Of a stretch of DNA of 64,000 nt, positions 45,359 to 54,229 are shown one piece after another. Numbering within the stretch: the stretch's first letter is position 1; each line of letters opens with the position of its first letter. The notes under the pieces are model-generated. The model was not told where the DNA came from. It made no database searches and worked only from the letters and a program-made list of their open reading frames with translations. The DNA comes from Deltaproteobacteria bacterium (GTDB lineage Bacteria > Acidobacteriota > Thermoanaerobaculia > Multivoradales > JAHZIX01): the NCBI GenBank assembly GCA_022601195.1, contig JAHZIX010000005.1, forward strand, positions 1 through 64,000. The letters run 5' to 3'. The position numbers and the translations under genes were made by a program.

Positions 45359-46111
45359 CTAAGTTCGTAAGTACGAGGCTCCGTTGACATCCAGAATGCA
45401 ACCGGTCATGGATTCGGTGCCTTCTCCCGCCAAAAACACGGCGGCGCGGGCGATCTCTTCCGGTTCGGCGACCCGGCCCAGGGGAATACCTTCCTGAAGT
45501 CGCCGGCCAGCTTCCCCCTCTAGGTGGGGAGCCGCCATGTCCGTAGCGACCCAACCCGGGGCGATGGCGTAGACGAAGATGCGGTGGGGAGCCAAGGCCT
45601 TGGCCAGGCTTTGGGAGAGGGCGTTGAGGCCCGCTTTGCTGGCCCCGTAGGCGGGAGCATCCGGCTCGCCTCGGAAAGCCCCGCGGGAGGTGATGTTGAT
45701 GATCCGGCCGCCACCGGCATCGAGCATGTGCTGCACTGCCTGGTGGCAGAGATAAGCCGGAGCCATGAGGTTGGTGGCGATGGTTTGTTGCCAGGCGGTC
45801 TGCCACTGCTCCGCATCACTGGATGTAGGGGAGTGACTTTGATAGATCCCGGCGTTGTTGACCAGGACATCTAAACGGCCGAAAGCCCGGATGGTCTGCG
45901 GGATCAATGCGGCGGCTTGTTCCTGGCAGGAGAGGTTCGCTTGAAGGAGGGCGTGGCCTTCTCCGGGCAAGGCCTGCCGGGTCTCTTGGGCAGCCTCTTC
46001 GGCACGGTGGTAGTGGACGCCCACCAAGGCACCCTGGTTAGCGAAGGCCAAGGCGATAGCGCGGCCAATGCCTCGCGAGGCTCCCGTCACCAAGACGACG
46101 CGGGGTTTCAT
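45359..46111 (-). CDS. Short-chain dehydrogenase/reductase (FabG-like)
   Basis: A 250-residue NAD(P)-dependent SDR. Cofactor motif VTGASRGIGRAIALAFA, NNAG at about 87-90, and the catalytic Tyr-x3-Lys in PAYGASKAGLNAL, with the final GWVATDMAAPHL loop and DVNGASYL end. It is annotated as 3-oxoacyl-ACP-reductase-like by similarity, but the true substrate is unknown. Together with FabI and the KS pair further right it may belong to a local fatty-acid/polyketide toolkit. Confidence 0.9.
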   Translation of the reverse strand: MKPRVVLVTGASRGIGRAIALAFANQGALVGVHYHRAEEAAQETRQALPGEGHALLQANLSCQEQAAALIPQTIRAFGRLDVLVNNAGIYQSHSPTSSDAEQWQTAWQQTIATNLMAPAYLCHQAVQHMLDAGGGRIINITSRGAFRGEPDAPAYGASKAGLNALSQSLAKALAPHRIFVYAIAPGWVATDMAAPHLEGEAGRRLQEGIPLGRVAEPEEIARAAVFLAGEGTESMTGCILDVNGASYLRT

Positions 46112-46151
46112 AGCGGGCTTCTCCCTTCCTGCTGGCTCCGTTTTTGCCGAA

Positions 46152-46724
46152 TCAATGGTCCGGAAACCCTTCCGCAGCGCGGATTTGTTCCATTTGCCAA
46201 AGATGTCGCCTCTGGTGCGCTGGCACCAGGGCCATGACCGCTCCCAGCCGCAAACGCAGCACTCGGGCGAAGGGCGACACGACGATGATTCGGCTCAGGT
46301 CCAGGCCCTCACAGTTGCTGATTTGGGCCAAACAATCCCGCTGCAATTGATCGAAGGCTTCCGAGGTAGAGAAGGGATCCTCGATGGGGGCTGGCTGCAT
46401 ATTGCCGGGGGCCTTGAAGCGCATTTTGGGTGGTGGCTCCATGGAGCGCACAAACCATCCACCGAACAGCCCGTGGCGGCTGGGAGCCTCACTGAGTTGG
46501 CCCTTCTCCCGGCCCCTCGCCGCGGCGGGTACGATGGCGGACAAATAGCCTCGACCGACGATGTTGAGGTGGTCTAGGCAATGGGCCATGGACCACTTCT
46601 TATCGGTGGGCTGCCAAAGAAGCTGGGTAGAAGACAAGTCTTGGACCAGCTGCCGTTTTTGCTCCATAGCCGCCTCGAACTGCCGGCTGAGGTCCTGGAG
46701 CTCCTCCTTAGCGGTGGTAAACAT
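46152..46724 (-). CDS. DinB-like metal-dependent protein
   Basis: A 190-residue helical-bundle protein resembling the DinB superfamily. A His near residue 45 (WSMAHCLDHL) and HQRRHLWQME near the C-terminus supply the usual metal-binding His triad. The family includes thiol transferases and stress proteins; reaction unknown. It is followed upstream on the same strand by another DinB-like gene (22-base gap), so both are probably co-transcribed. Confidence 0.8.
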   Translation of the reverse strand: MFTTAKEELQDLSRQFEAAMEQKRQLVQDLSSTQLLWQPTDKKWSMAHCLDHLNIVGRGYLSAIVPAAARGREKGQLSEAPSRHGLFGGWFVRSMEPPPKMRFKAPGNMQPAPIEDPFSTSEAFDQLQRDCLAQISNCEGLDLSRIIVVSPFARVLRLRLGAVMALVPAHQRRHLWQMEQIRAAEGFPDH

Positions 46725-46746
46725 GGTCGATCTCCTCCGGTGCGGA

Positions 46747-47247
46747 TCAAGTGCTAGGGGTATCGCGGCCTGCCCAGTTGTTCATGGTATTGAGCTGGGT
46801 AGCTCCGGATGCCTTGGCCTGCAGAAATAGCTGCATGCGGTAAGCGGTCATGAATTTTACGGTCAAGTTCACCAAGAGAGGGCCGAGCGCACCCTGAGCC
46901 CCCCAGGGCAAGTTGACTTCCCGATCCAGATCTTCGTCTTCAAGACCATTGATGAGCTGGCGCAGAGTTTCCATCTGCCTGTCCATTTGGGCTGGAAAGT
47001 CTTCAGCAGCCATCTTCTTAGAGTGATCCGCAATTTCCTGAGCACCCTTCCAATCATCCTTGATCATGCCATAGGCAGGAAAGAGAGGGCCGAAAGTGAG
47101 GTAGCGCAGCAGGTCGAGAGTGGAGCGCATGCCCTCCCCGAGGCGGAAACCCATTTGGCCTTCGGGGATCTTGGTGTAGAGGTGCTTACAGATCTCAACT
47201 TCATGGGCCAGGGAGTCGATAACGGAGCTCTTGAATTCCATGGTCAT
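46747..47247 (-). CDS. DinB-like helical protein without clear metal triad
   Basis: A 166-residue helical protein (LLRYLTFGPLFPAYGMI, MDRQMETLRQLINGLEDED) of DinB-like size and order, immediately upstream of the other DinB-like gene. Only scattered His are present (HEVEICKH, DHSKKMA) rather than the usual triad, so it may be non-catalytic or a different family. ATG-ACC-ATG start. Confidence 0.65.
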   Translation of the reverse strand: MTMEFKSSVIDSLAHEVEICKHLYTKIPEGQMGFRLGEGMRSTLDLLRYLTFGPLFPAYGMIKDDWKGAQEIADHSKKMAAEDFPAQMDRQMETLRQLINGLEDEDLDREVNLPWGAQGALGPLLVNLTVKFMTAYRMQLFLQAKASGATQLNTMNNWAGRDTPST

Positions 47248-47290
47248 TCTCCGAAAGAAAAATTGTCAGGTAAGTGAACGAATTGAGAAT

Positions 47291-48475
47291 CTAATCGTCC
47301 TGAGATGGAGTGCCCTGAGCTGGGCCAGTGGACTCAGAGCGGTCGGCTCTGGGCTCGGGATTCTTGACTTCCGTCTCGGGTCTTTCCGCCTCGGGTAACT
47401 CGAAGCGAGTGATCCCTTGGCCATCGAGGTTGCCGAGGAAAAGGGAGTCGCCGGCCTGTTGGACCGAAGTGACTAGTTGCACCCGATCGCCCGTAGGGTC
47501 TTGAAGGCTGTATTCGATGTTGCCCTTCTCGTCCAAAGCCAGGACAAGTCCATAGGGCTTCGGCTTGGGCCACAGAGCCTTGGGAAGCTTTGACAGTAGC
47601 TGTTTGGCCCACGGATGGGGGTGAAGGAAGTCCATCATGGGGTTGCGCACGGTGAAGAGAGCGACCCAGAAGCGGCCCTGGCGATTGGACGAGATCCCAT
47701 CCGGAAAACCGGGCAGATTATCGAGATAAATATCTGAGGAGCCCGCCTTGGGGCCTTTCAACCAATAGCGCCGAATCCGGTAGCGGTAGGTTTCGTTGAT
47801 CAGGACGAAATCTTCGTTCTTTGAAAGCGCCACTCCATTGGCGAAGAAGAGATCGTCGAGCAGGGTCGTGGTTGTCTGGGTGGCCGGGTCGAAGACCAAG
47901 AACCGACCGTGGGGACGGGCCTCCAGGAGGTCGTATAGGTACTCTTCGACGCCGAACTTAGAGCTAGCGTCTGAGAAGTAGACTTTGCCGTCTCGGGCGA
48001 TATCGATGTCGTTGGTGAAGCCGAAAGGCTTGTCGTCGGCTCCTGCGGAAAGGACTTCCATGGTGCCGCTCGGGTCCAGCCGGAGGAGGCCGCGGTGGCC
48101 ATCGGCGACCAGGAGGTGACCGTTGGAGTCGAAGGCGAGACCAAGGGGGCGGCCTCCGGTATTGGCGAACGTCTCGACGGTGGGTCGGTCCAAGATATCT
48201 AGAGTCAGACGAGCGATCTCCCCATCGGCAGTCCCGGCGAAGATCCTTCCCTGGGCGTCGACCTCAACGTCTTCGGGCCCCCAAACCTCTTCCGGGGCCA
48301 GAATGATGGCCTTGCTCAAGGCATCGTTGGGGAGCAGGGGACCCAGGAGGGCCGGCGCCTCGGGTGGATCGAAGGCGAGAGGGTCGATGGGAGAAGGGAG
48401 TAGCCACAAGAGGCCAACAGCCACCGCGAAACCACCGAGGGCGAGGCGGAGGTAGTAGGCTCGGCTTCGTTTCAT
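47291..48475 (-). CDS. Strictosidine-synthase/SMP-30-like beta-propeller with N-terminal anchor
   Basis: A 394-residue protein. An N-terminal hydrophobic segment (YLRLALGGFAVAVGLLWLL) anchors or exports it. A six-bladed propeller follows, with GPEDVEVDAQGRIFAGTADG, RPLGLAFDSNGHLLVADGHRG, GFTNDIDIARDGKVYFSDA, FANGVALSKNEDFVLINET and LPGFPDGISSNRQGRFWVAL, the strictosidine-synthase-like/SMP-30 pattern. Members hydrolyse lactones or organophosphates, or condense amines; the bacterial substrate is unknown. The C-terminal tail is Pro/Glu-rich and disordered. Confidence 0.87.
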   Translation of the reverse strand: MKRSRAYYLRLALGGFAVAVGLLWLLPSPIDPLAFDPPEAPALLGPLLPNDALSKAIILAPEEVWGPEDVEVDAQGRIFAGTADGEIARLTLDILDRPTVETFANTGGRPLGLAFDSNGHLLVADGHRGLLRLDPSGTMEVLSAGADDKPFGFTNDIDIARDGKVYFSDASSKFGVEEYLYDLLEARPHGRFLVFDPATQTTTTLLDDLFFANGVALSKNEDFVLINETYRYRIRRYWLKGPKAGSSDIYLDNLPGFPDGISSNRQGRFWVALFTVRNPMMDFLHPHPWAKQLLSKLPKALWPKPKPYGLVLALDEKGNIEYSLQDPTGDRVQLVTSVQQAGDSLFLGNLDGQGITRFELPEAERPETEVKNPEPRADRSESTGPAQGTPSQDD

Positions 48476-48585
48476 GGACCAGATCCTATCCGATCCGGAG
48501 GCCTCGCCGCCGACTTTGCTTCCAGCGGTCTTTGAACTAGGCTACGGCATCCGATGGAGACCTAAAAGATAGCGAGGAACCGGTC

Positions 48586-49362
48586 ATGGAGATGGAAGGA
48601 AAGAAGGCGATCGTCTTTGGAGTCGCCAACAAACGAAGCATTGCCTGGGGTGTCGCTCGGCGACTCCACTCTCTGGGTGCGAAGCTGACCCTCGCCTACC
48701 AAGGGGAACGATTTGAGCGTTCCTTGGCGAAACTGGTCCAAGGAGAAGGCATAGAAGACGCTCTTCTGGTGCCCTGTGACGTTACCGAAGAAGGGGCCAT
48801 CGAGAGGGTCTTCGAGGCCCATACGGAGCGTTGGGGCGAGCTTCACCAAGTGGTTCACAGTATCGCCTTCGCCCGCCGTGAGGAGTTGGAGGGCGACTTC
48901 ACCGCCACTAGCCGAGATGGCTACCGCATGGCCCACGAGATCAGCGCCTATAGCTTGATTCCCATGGCCTTGGCCGCTAAGGAACATATGGGAGAAGAAG
49001 GGGGTGCCCTGATCGCCATGACCTATCTGGCCTCCCAAAGGGTGGTTCCCAACTACAACGTCATGGGCTCTGCCAAGGCCGCCCTGGAGCATGCTGTGCG
49101 CCAGTTGGCCTATGAGCTGGGTCCCCTGGCTATTCGTGTAAACGCTGTCTCTGCGGGGCCTCTCCAAACGGTTTCAGCACGAGGCGTCGCGGGCTTTGCC
49201 GACAGCTACAGTGCCCACGCGGACAAGACACCCTTGAAGCGAAATATCACTTTGGAAGAGGCGGCGAACGCCGGTGTCTTTCTGCTCAGTGACCTAGCTT
49301 CGGGAATCACCGGACAAACGCTCTTCGTGGATAGCGGCTATAGCATCATGGCTTCTCTGTAG
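48586..49362 (+). CDS. fabI: Enoyl-[acyl-carrier-protein] reductase (NADH)
   Basis: A 258-residue enzyme for the last reduction of each fatty-acid elongation round. Typical FabI features: the divergent SDR loop GVANKRSIAWGVARRLHSLG, HSIAFARREELEG, and the catalytic Tyr-x6-Lys in PNYNVMGSAKAALE. Then IRVNAVSAGPLQTVSARG, followed by the substrate-loop region and GITGQTLFVDSGYSIM. This is the target of triclosan/isoniazid-type inhibitors in other species. Its leader is short; good ATG start. Confidence 0.95.
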   Translation: MEMEGKKAIVFGVANKRSIAWGVARRLHSLGAKLTLAYQGERFERSLAKLVQGEGIEDALLVPCDVTEEGAIERVFEAHTERWGELHQVVHSIAFARREELEGDFTATSRDGYRMAHEISAYSLIPMALAAKEHMGEEGGALIAMTYLASQRVVPNYNVMGSAKAALEHAVRQLAYELGPLAIRVNAVSAGPLQTVSARGVAGFADSYSAHADKTPLKRNITLEEAANAGVFLLSDLASGITGQTLFVDSGYSIMASL

Positions 49363-49593
49363 AGCCTCTGACAATCTCTCGGAGACCTCTATCGAGAGCC
49401 CGGCAGGGCGTCTCCTCTGGGCAGTGACGCGGTGTGCTTATAGGTTGAGACGTATAGACTATTGACTCCGGAGGGATGCTGTCCTAGCATTTATTTGCCT
49501 TCGAGGCAGCAGCCTGGGCCGTGATCTAGTCTGTTCTCAACTACCCTGACCTGAGTCGCTTCCCTAGAGAGACGCCCCAAAAGAGACCCATTC

Positions 49594-49944
49594 GTGAGAT
49601 TCAACCAACAAGCCCTACTCGTCGGCCGCAAGTTACGCAAGCTGCGTAAGGAGCGGAAATTGACCCAGACGGCTCTGGCACAGCGCATCGGCATCCAGCA
49701 GTCGGACCTGTCGCGCATGGAGAAGGGTGAGTACAGAGTGAGTCTGGATACGCTTTTTCGCATCCTGGCGGAATTTGAAGTGTCCTTGGCGGAGTTCTTT
49801 CATGAGACTGAGGAAGAATCATTCTCGCCCAGTGACATGATGTTGGTGCGGCAGTTCAATGCGCTGACCGGCGATGCCCAGGACGAAGTCAAGGCTTTCA
49901 TGTCTTTCAAGGGATTCCGCAAAGAGGGTAAGCCTTCTAGCTGA
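49594..49944 (+). CDS. XRE-family transcriptional regulator
   Basis: A 116-residue protein with a classical lambda-repressor-like helix-turn-helix: LRKLRKERKLTQTALAQRIG, IQQSDLSRMEKGEYRVSLDT, LFRILAEFEVSLAEFF (about 12-70). A short helical C-terminus (ALTGDAQDEVKAFMSF) may dimerise. The start codon appears to be GTG. Regulated genes unknown; the secreted-protein gene begins 185 bases downstream on the same strand. Confidence 0.9.
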   Translation: MRFNQQALLVGRKLRKLRKERKLTQTALAQRIGIQQSDLSRMEKGEYRVSLDTLFRILAEFEVSLAEFFHETEEESFSPSDMMLVRQFNALTGDAQDEVKAFMSFKGFRKEGKPSS

Positions 49945-50129
49945 TCGCCTCGATTCCCTCGATACCATCTGGACGGCGTCCCAGGCTCGCGAGAGTGCGC
50001 CGGGCGACCCTCTTCCTCAGAATTGTTGTCTCCGAATTCCTTTGGCTGGCAACTACAATCTGTGCGCTTGTGAACTTTGCGTTCGAAGAACGTACAAAGG
50101 CTATGAATGAACTTTCTTGGAGGATCTCT

Positions 50130-50669
50130 GTGAAACGAACTCTGCTCCTGACCGCGCTCTTGCTCCTGCCTTTAGGATTCCTTCTGACCTCGACCTCGGC
50201 TCAGGCTCAGCCGACGGACTTTCTGCGCGATTCCTTTGGCTATGGTGAGGGTTTGCCTCTGGCAAGGATACTTTTCTACCAAGAAGGGGACGATCAACTC
50301 TGCGTCATTCTTGGCCTCAGCCGCCAGCCCAAGACGCCTCGGTACAATTCCTTCTTCTTCAACCGTCGGACCAAACCAAAGAAGAAGGAATTCGTCGGGC
50401 GGTTGAAATTCGAAATCAACAAGGAGCCCGATAGCTCCAATGAAGGCTTCTTGCTTCGCCACGCCTGCGTGCCAACCCCGGGACCGGCTACCGATGCCAA
50501 GGATGACAATATCGAGATCACCCTGCGCGGTGGCGAGATCGAGGGCTCCAACGCGAAGTTCTTCGTCCGCTATCCAGAAAAGGGGCGCACCTGGGGCCTA
50601 GATTTTCGCCAGGGTCCGTCGGGAGGAATCGTCGCCGAAGGTTTCGTTCAGGGTATCTCGGAAGAGTAG
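50130..50669 (+). CDS. Secreted protein of unknown function
   Basis: This 179-residue protein has a signal peptide (MKRTLLLTALLLLPLGFLLT, cleavage near AQA) and a soluble part with beta-like stretches (RILFYQEGDDQLCVILGL, EFVGRLKFEINKE). No known motif was recognised. I chose the GTG at 50130 because TTGGAGG stands 6 bases upstream and the signal begins there. Its 3' end overlaps the convergent carotenoid-oxygenase gene by 22 bases. Confidence 0.65.
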   Translation: MKRTLLLTALLLLPLGFLLTSTSAQAQPTDFLRDSFGYGEGLPLARILFYQEGDDQLCVILGLSRQPKTPRYNSFFFNRRTKPKKKEFVGRLKFEINKEPDSSNEGFLLRHACVPTPGPATDAKDDNIEITLRGGEIEGSNAKFFVRYPEKGRTWGLDFRQGPSGGIVAEGFVQGISEE

Positions 50670-52114
50670 CGTCCGGACTCAGGGGCCCAGGAGGCGTGGA
50701 ACCCCAGGTGGATTGGATTCCGCAGTTTCAACACTGCCACTGGCCCCTGTTGCAGCCGATTCGCATCGAAGAGCAAGAAAGCGCTCTCCCGGTGCTCGGC
50801 GTCGAAACGCTGGCAGAGAATCGACCCGGCCCCCCCCTGATTGGGGTTTGGCAGGAAAACCGGTTCGCCACACAGGTAGTGGTGAGCCGGAGCCTGGTAG
50901 CGATCTTCCACCCCTCCGGATTTCCAGCCACAGCACACCAGCTCATCAAAGAATTTACGCCCCGGTGACGCCGAGTGGGAGATTCCGAGGAACCAAAAGC
51001 GTCCGTCCCGATGCTGCCCTCGCCGCGGGTCGACGGTGGGGAAGTCGCAGAGGTTGTGGTATTCCAGAGTCGTTTTTCGGACCAGTTTTCCGGCAATTGG
51101 GTCGACCTCATAGCGAGCTGGCCGGGCGTGGCGAATTTCGGTAAAGAAGCCGGGTACCTGGTACTGGTCATAGACGGGCCGGTCTAACTCCAACACATCC
51201 ACCAGGAGTAGGCCATCTTCCTCGCTGCAGGCGATGAGGTGGAGGCAATAGCTACCGCCGATAGCAATACGGGCCTGCTCGCCCCCATCTTCCCGCCTCG
51301 CTAACAGAAGCTGACTACCCTTTTCCGGGCGCCAAGCCAGGGCGTCCATGAGGGTTGCCCCTTCCCCCATCAAGACTTCCACATCAAGAATGTAAGGGCT
51401 GAGGTAGAAAACGCCATAGGTGGGGCTCAGGCCGAAGTCGTGGACCGACCGAGGCTCGTCCAAATCTAGGCGCTGGCGGTAGGCGAGCTCCCCATCGCCG
51501 GTGAAGCGATAGAGGTGCAGACAGGGGCGCCGAGCGGCAAAGGAAACTCCGAAATTGAACATCTCTCCGCTGGCTGAATCGAAATTCGGGTGAGCGGAGA
51601 AGGGGCTGATGGGGTTGAGGCGGCGGCCAAAGGTGTACTCACCCCGGGTCTCCAAGGTCTCGGGGTCGAGCTCCCAGGGTAAGCCTTGCTCTCCAAAGGC
51701 GAGCAAGGTGTCCCGAAAGGGAAAGACGCTGACGTTCACCGGTGATTCCAATCCGATGCCTCGTTTTAGCTGGTCTCCCGGGAAAGCGGTGCCGAAGGCG
51801 CGAAAGACCGACTGACCGGCTTCTTCCTCGGCGACCCACTTCGAGGAGCGAACATAACGGCTGGTGAAGCGGACTCCGCGGTCCGAGAACTGGAGGCTAG
51901 AGACCAGACCGTCTCCGTCCAACCAATGGCGATAGCGAAGATCCCCCCTCTCGAATCGGCCCGGGCCATTGAGGTAGTAGCTACCGCGGAGATAGGTAGG
52001 GACCTCCCCCTCGATGGCTTCTACGGCGTAGGACTCTTCCTGCGGCGGTGCTTCGAAGGCTCGCTCCAGTAGAGGGGCGTGGTCCGTCTCCATCTCGCTT
52101 CCGGCGCGGCTCAT
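50648..52114 (-). CDS. Carotenoid-oxygenase-family protein
   Basis: A 488-residue protein of the RPE65/carotenoid-cleavage family, a seven-bladed propeller using Fe(II) and four His. The N-terminus has the signature YLRGSYYLNGPGRFERGDLR and HWLDGDGLVSSLQF. Candidate iron-His positions are FSAHPNFD, RSVHDFGLS, YCLHLIACS and the C-terminal HLGFHASWAP. The start at 52114 overlaps the upstream flavoprotein stop in ATGA, so it is translationally coupled. A longer in-frame extension lies inside that gene and is rejected. Substrate unknown; position within a KS/halogenase-like operon suggests a polyene or aromatic product. Confidence 0.88.
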   Translation of the reverse strand: MSRAGSEMETDHAPLLERAFEAPPQEESYAVEAIEGEVPTYLRGSYYLNGPGRFERGDLRYRHWLDGDGLVSSLQFSDRGVRFTSRYVRSSKWVAEEEAGQSVFRAFGTAFPGDQLKRGIGLESPVNVSVFPFRDTLLAFGEQGLPWELDPETLETRGEYTFGRRLNPISPFSAHPNFDSASGEMFNFGVSFAARRPCLHLYRFTGDGELAYRQRLDLDEPRSVHDFGLSPTYGVFYLSPYILDVEVLMGEGATLMDALAWRPEKGSQLLLARREDGGEQARIAIGGSYCLHLIACSEEDGLLLVDVLELDRPVYDQYQVPGFFTEIRHARPARYEVDPIAGKLVRKTTLEYHNLCDFPTVDPRRGQHRDGRFWFLGISHSASPGRKFFDELVCCGWKSGGVEDRYQAPAHHYLCGEPVFLPNPNQGGAGSILCQRFDAEHRESAFLLFDANRLQQGPVAVLKLRNPIHLGFHASWAPESGRYSSEIP

Positions 52115-53997
52115 CCTGCAGCCTCGGTGTTGAGGACAGAGCGCTCCTTCGGCTGTGGGCCGGTGTTGCGGGCTGGGCTGGGAACTGAGTCGGTAGCTGG
52201 TGTGTGGGCTGGGCCACGAGCTTGGCGAAATCTCTCCATCACCGTTGCCGGAAAAGTCCACTCGAAGGGCTCCTGGGAGCTACCGTCGTCACCGTCCCGA
52301 AGGCTTTCCCTACGGGCGGCTTCCCAGGCCGGAGGGTCGAAGGCCAAGCGGTCGACCTCGATGGTCTCTACGAAACGTCGGTTGGTAACGAGGGACGGGT
52401 CCTCCAAAACCTCTGAGGCAACGTGGACGGCGGCGAAGCGGGCGAGCTCCTTGAGGCTTTCCAACTGCTCGGCCAGCAACGCCTTCGCTTCTTCCACAGT
52501 CACACCGACCTCGTAGAAGGTCTCTTCGGCGCGCTGCAAGGGGGCGAGCTCCATGAAATCGAAGTAGACCGGTTCACGGGGTTGGCCGTGGCGGCCCTTC
52601 TTCCACTGAAAGTAGTCACTGAGCAGTTCCTGGATCCCACTGTTGATGGGGCCGAGGCGAGCGAACAGGCGCATGAAAGCGAAGGAGAAGCGCTTATCGG
52701 TAAAGAGGTCGTTGATAAAGGGGAAGACATAGTAGGCAAAGTAGACCGCCAACTCCCAGGTGTATTTCAGGCAGAACACTTCCTGATCTCCCAAGGCATC
52801 GTAGGAAGTGGCGTAGGAGGGCACGTAGGCGGAGTACACCGAGCGCATGAGCTGCTCGTAGCGTTGGCATTTGGCAGCTAGTTGTTGGCGGTCGCCGTCG
52901 TCGTTGGCGATCGCATCGACGATGAGGGTGTTGTAGATCGCGATGAGATCGCTGCCAGGGCTGTAGAGGGGGTCCGTAAAGCGGCCCGACTCCCCAGCCA
53001 TGGCCCAGCGCTCCGGGCTGATGGTTTGAGCGCAGTCGTAGGAGAAATCCCGGTAGCCGGCGAAATCCAGCACCTCTCGGTTGGGCAGATCTCGAGCCAA
53101 CAGGGGGAAACGTTCGCAAGCCCAGCGGGTGGCCTTCTCGGTAGAGAAGACGTCGTCGTGGGAGATCAGCTGATGGTCGTAGACCAAGCCGAGACTGGTT
53201 TTTCCCTGGAGAGGAATGACCCAGAACCAAAACCCCTCCCCCATGAAGTGGTTGGTGGCCATCCAAGTCGGCAAGTGACCGGTAAAGCGCCGTTCGGCTT
53301 TCTTGCGGATCTCGCTTTGGGGCAGGTCGGTGAGCTTGTCCACATCCACCAAGCCGTCCACCCACCAGAAGAACGCGCCATGGCGAATCGAGTTCTCCTT
53401 GGCCAAGCCCTTCTTTCGCGTTAGCACCTTGCCGCGGCCGGAAGTGTCGACCACCCAAGTGGCCTTCACATGGTGGTCACCGCTTTCGGCATTGGTAAAG
53501 GAAATCCGATGAGGGCCGTCCTCCGCCAGGTCCGCTTCCCGCACCTTGACGGCAGCTCGAAAGGTGAAACGATCGCTGGTCAAGTTGCGGCGCAGCAGCT
53601 CTGCCTCGAAGGTGTTGCGGTCCAATTGGTAGCTGGCCAGGTTGGAGAATGGGCGGATATAGGCCTTGCCATAGTCCTCGAAGCGGCTGTTGTCGCGGTC
53701 CTCGCTGGGCCAGTAGAAACGTAAGTTGTACTTGAGGTAGTGCTCCTGAAAGAGATACTCCTCCATATCGAGCACCCGAGAAAAATAATACCCGGCCACT
53801 TGCACCAGCGATTCCCCGACCTTCTGTCGCGGCGGTGGGATCACCGGTCGGCGTTCCAACAACAGCACCGTCTTGTCGGTTTCACGGAGCAGGTGCTGGG
53901 CCAGGGAAAGCCCAGCTAGACCGGCCCCAATGAGCACGACGTCATAGCTCTCCGCGAGGGCGGTAGAGGCTTCGTTAGTGTGATTCTCTGGCGCCAT
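52111..53997 (-). CDS. FAD-dependent halogenase-like/oxidoreductase protein
   Basis: A 628-residue FAD enzyme with the dinucleotide motif VVLIGAGLAGLSLAQHL (about 20-37), KVGESLVQVAGY, and DTSGRGKVLTRKKG. It carries WFWVIP at residues 257-262, the WxWxIP motif of flavin-dependent halogenases, and a Lys at 89 (HYLKYNLRFYW) placed like the active-site Lys of tryptophan halogenases. The later DPLYSPGSDL matches the pyrrole/acyl-carrier-type halogenase pattern rather than the tryptophan EPLEST. Both non-halogenating and halogenating relatives exist, so function is inferred. It is coupled to the carotenoid-oxygenase-like gene. Confidence 0.78.
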   Translation of the reverse strand: MAPENHTNEASTALAESYDVVLIGAGLAGLSLAQHLLRETDKTVLLLERRPVIPPPRQKVGESLVQVAGYYFSRVLDMEEYLFQEHYLKYNLRFYWPSEDRDNSRFEDYGKAYIRPFSNLASYQLDRNTFEAELLRRNLTSDRFTFRAAVKVREADLAEDGPHRISFTNAESGDHHVKATWVVDTSGRGKVLTRKKGLAKENSIRHGAFFWWVDGLVDVDKLTDLPQSEIRKKAERRFTGHLPTWMATNHFMGEGFWFWVIPLQGKTSLGLVYDHQLISHDDVFSTEKATRWACERFPLLARDLPNREVLDFAGYRDFSYDCAQTISPERWAMAGESGRFTDPLYSPGSDLIAIYNTLIVDAIANDDGDRQQLAAKCQRYEQLMRSVYSAYVPSYATSYDALGDQEVFCLKYTWELAVYFAYYVFPFINDLFTDKRFSFAFMRLFARLGPINSGIQELLSDYFQWKKGRHGQPREPVYFDFMELAPLQRAEETFYEVGVTVEEAKALLAEQLESLKELARFAAVHVASEVLEDPSLVTNRRFVETIEVDRLAFDPPAWEAARRESLRDGDDGSSQEPFEWTFPATVMERFRQARGPAHTPATDSVPSPARNTGPQPKERSVLNTEAAG

Positions 53998-54191
53998 GGT
54001 GAGGTCTCCCGGTCGCGAAGGTGGCTCGAGCGTTTATCTGCTTAGGCTTCTCTATAGGGGTATATCAAGAGGGAGGGGGGTGGGGGAATAGACCTCTGGA
54101 ACTAAAGGGGGCTGGGTAAGGGGCGAGGAGGCGACCAAGAGGTTCGGCATGGCGACCCATTGATGCAGCGGGTCCGTCGCTCTACTTAGCT

Positions 54192-54229
54192 GACTCCTAC
54201 ACCCCGGATTCTAAGACCCCCGATTCCAA
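54192..54229. repeat. 15-bp tandem repeat at a gene end
   Basis: Read on the minus strand, TTGGAATCGGGGGTC, TTAGAATCCGGGGTG and a third diverged unit starting with the TAG stop encode LESGV-LESGV-stop, ending the KS-like gene. Confidence 0.8.

Noticed and set aside
52115..52261. Longer N-terminus for the carotenoid-oxygenase-like gene
   Set aside because: The extension lies inside the coupled flavoprotein gene and has Ser/Pro-rich non-homologous sequence; the ATGA overlap marks the real start at 52114.
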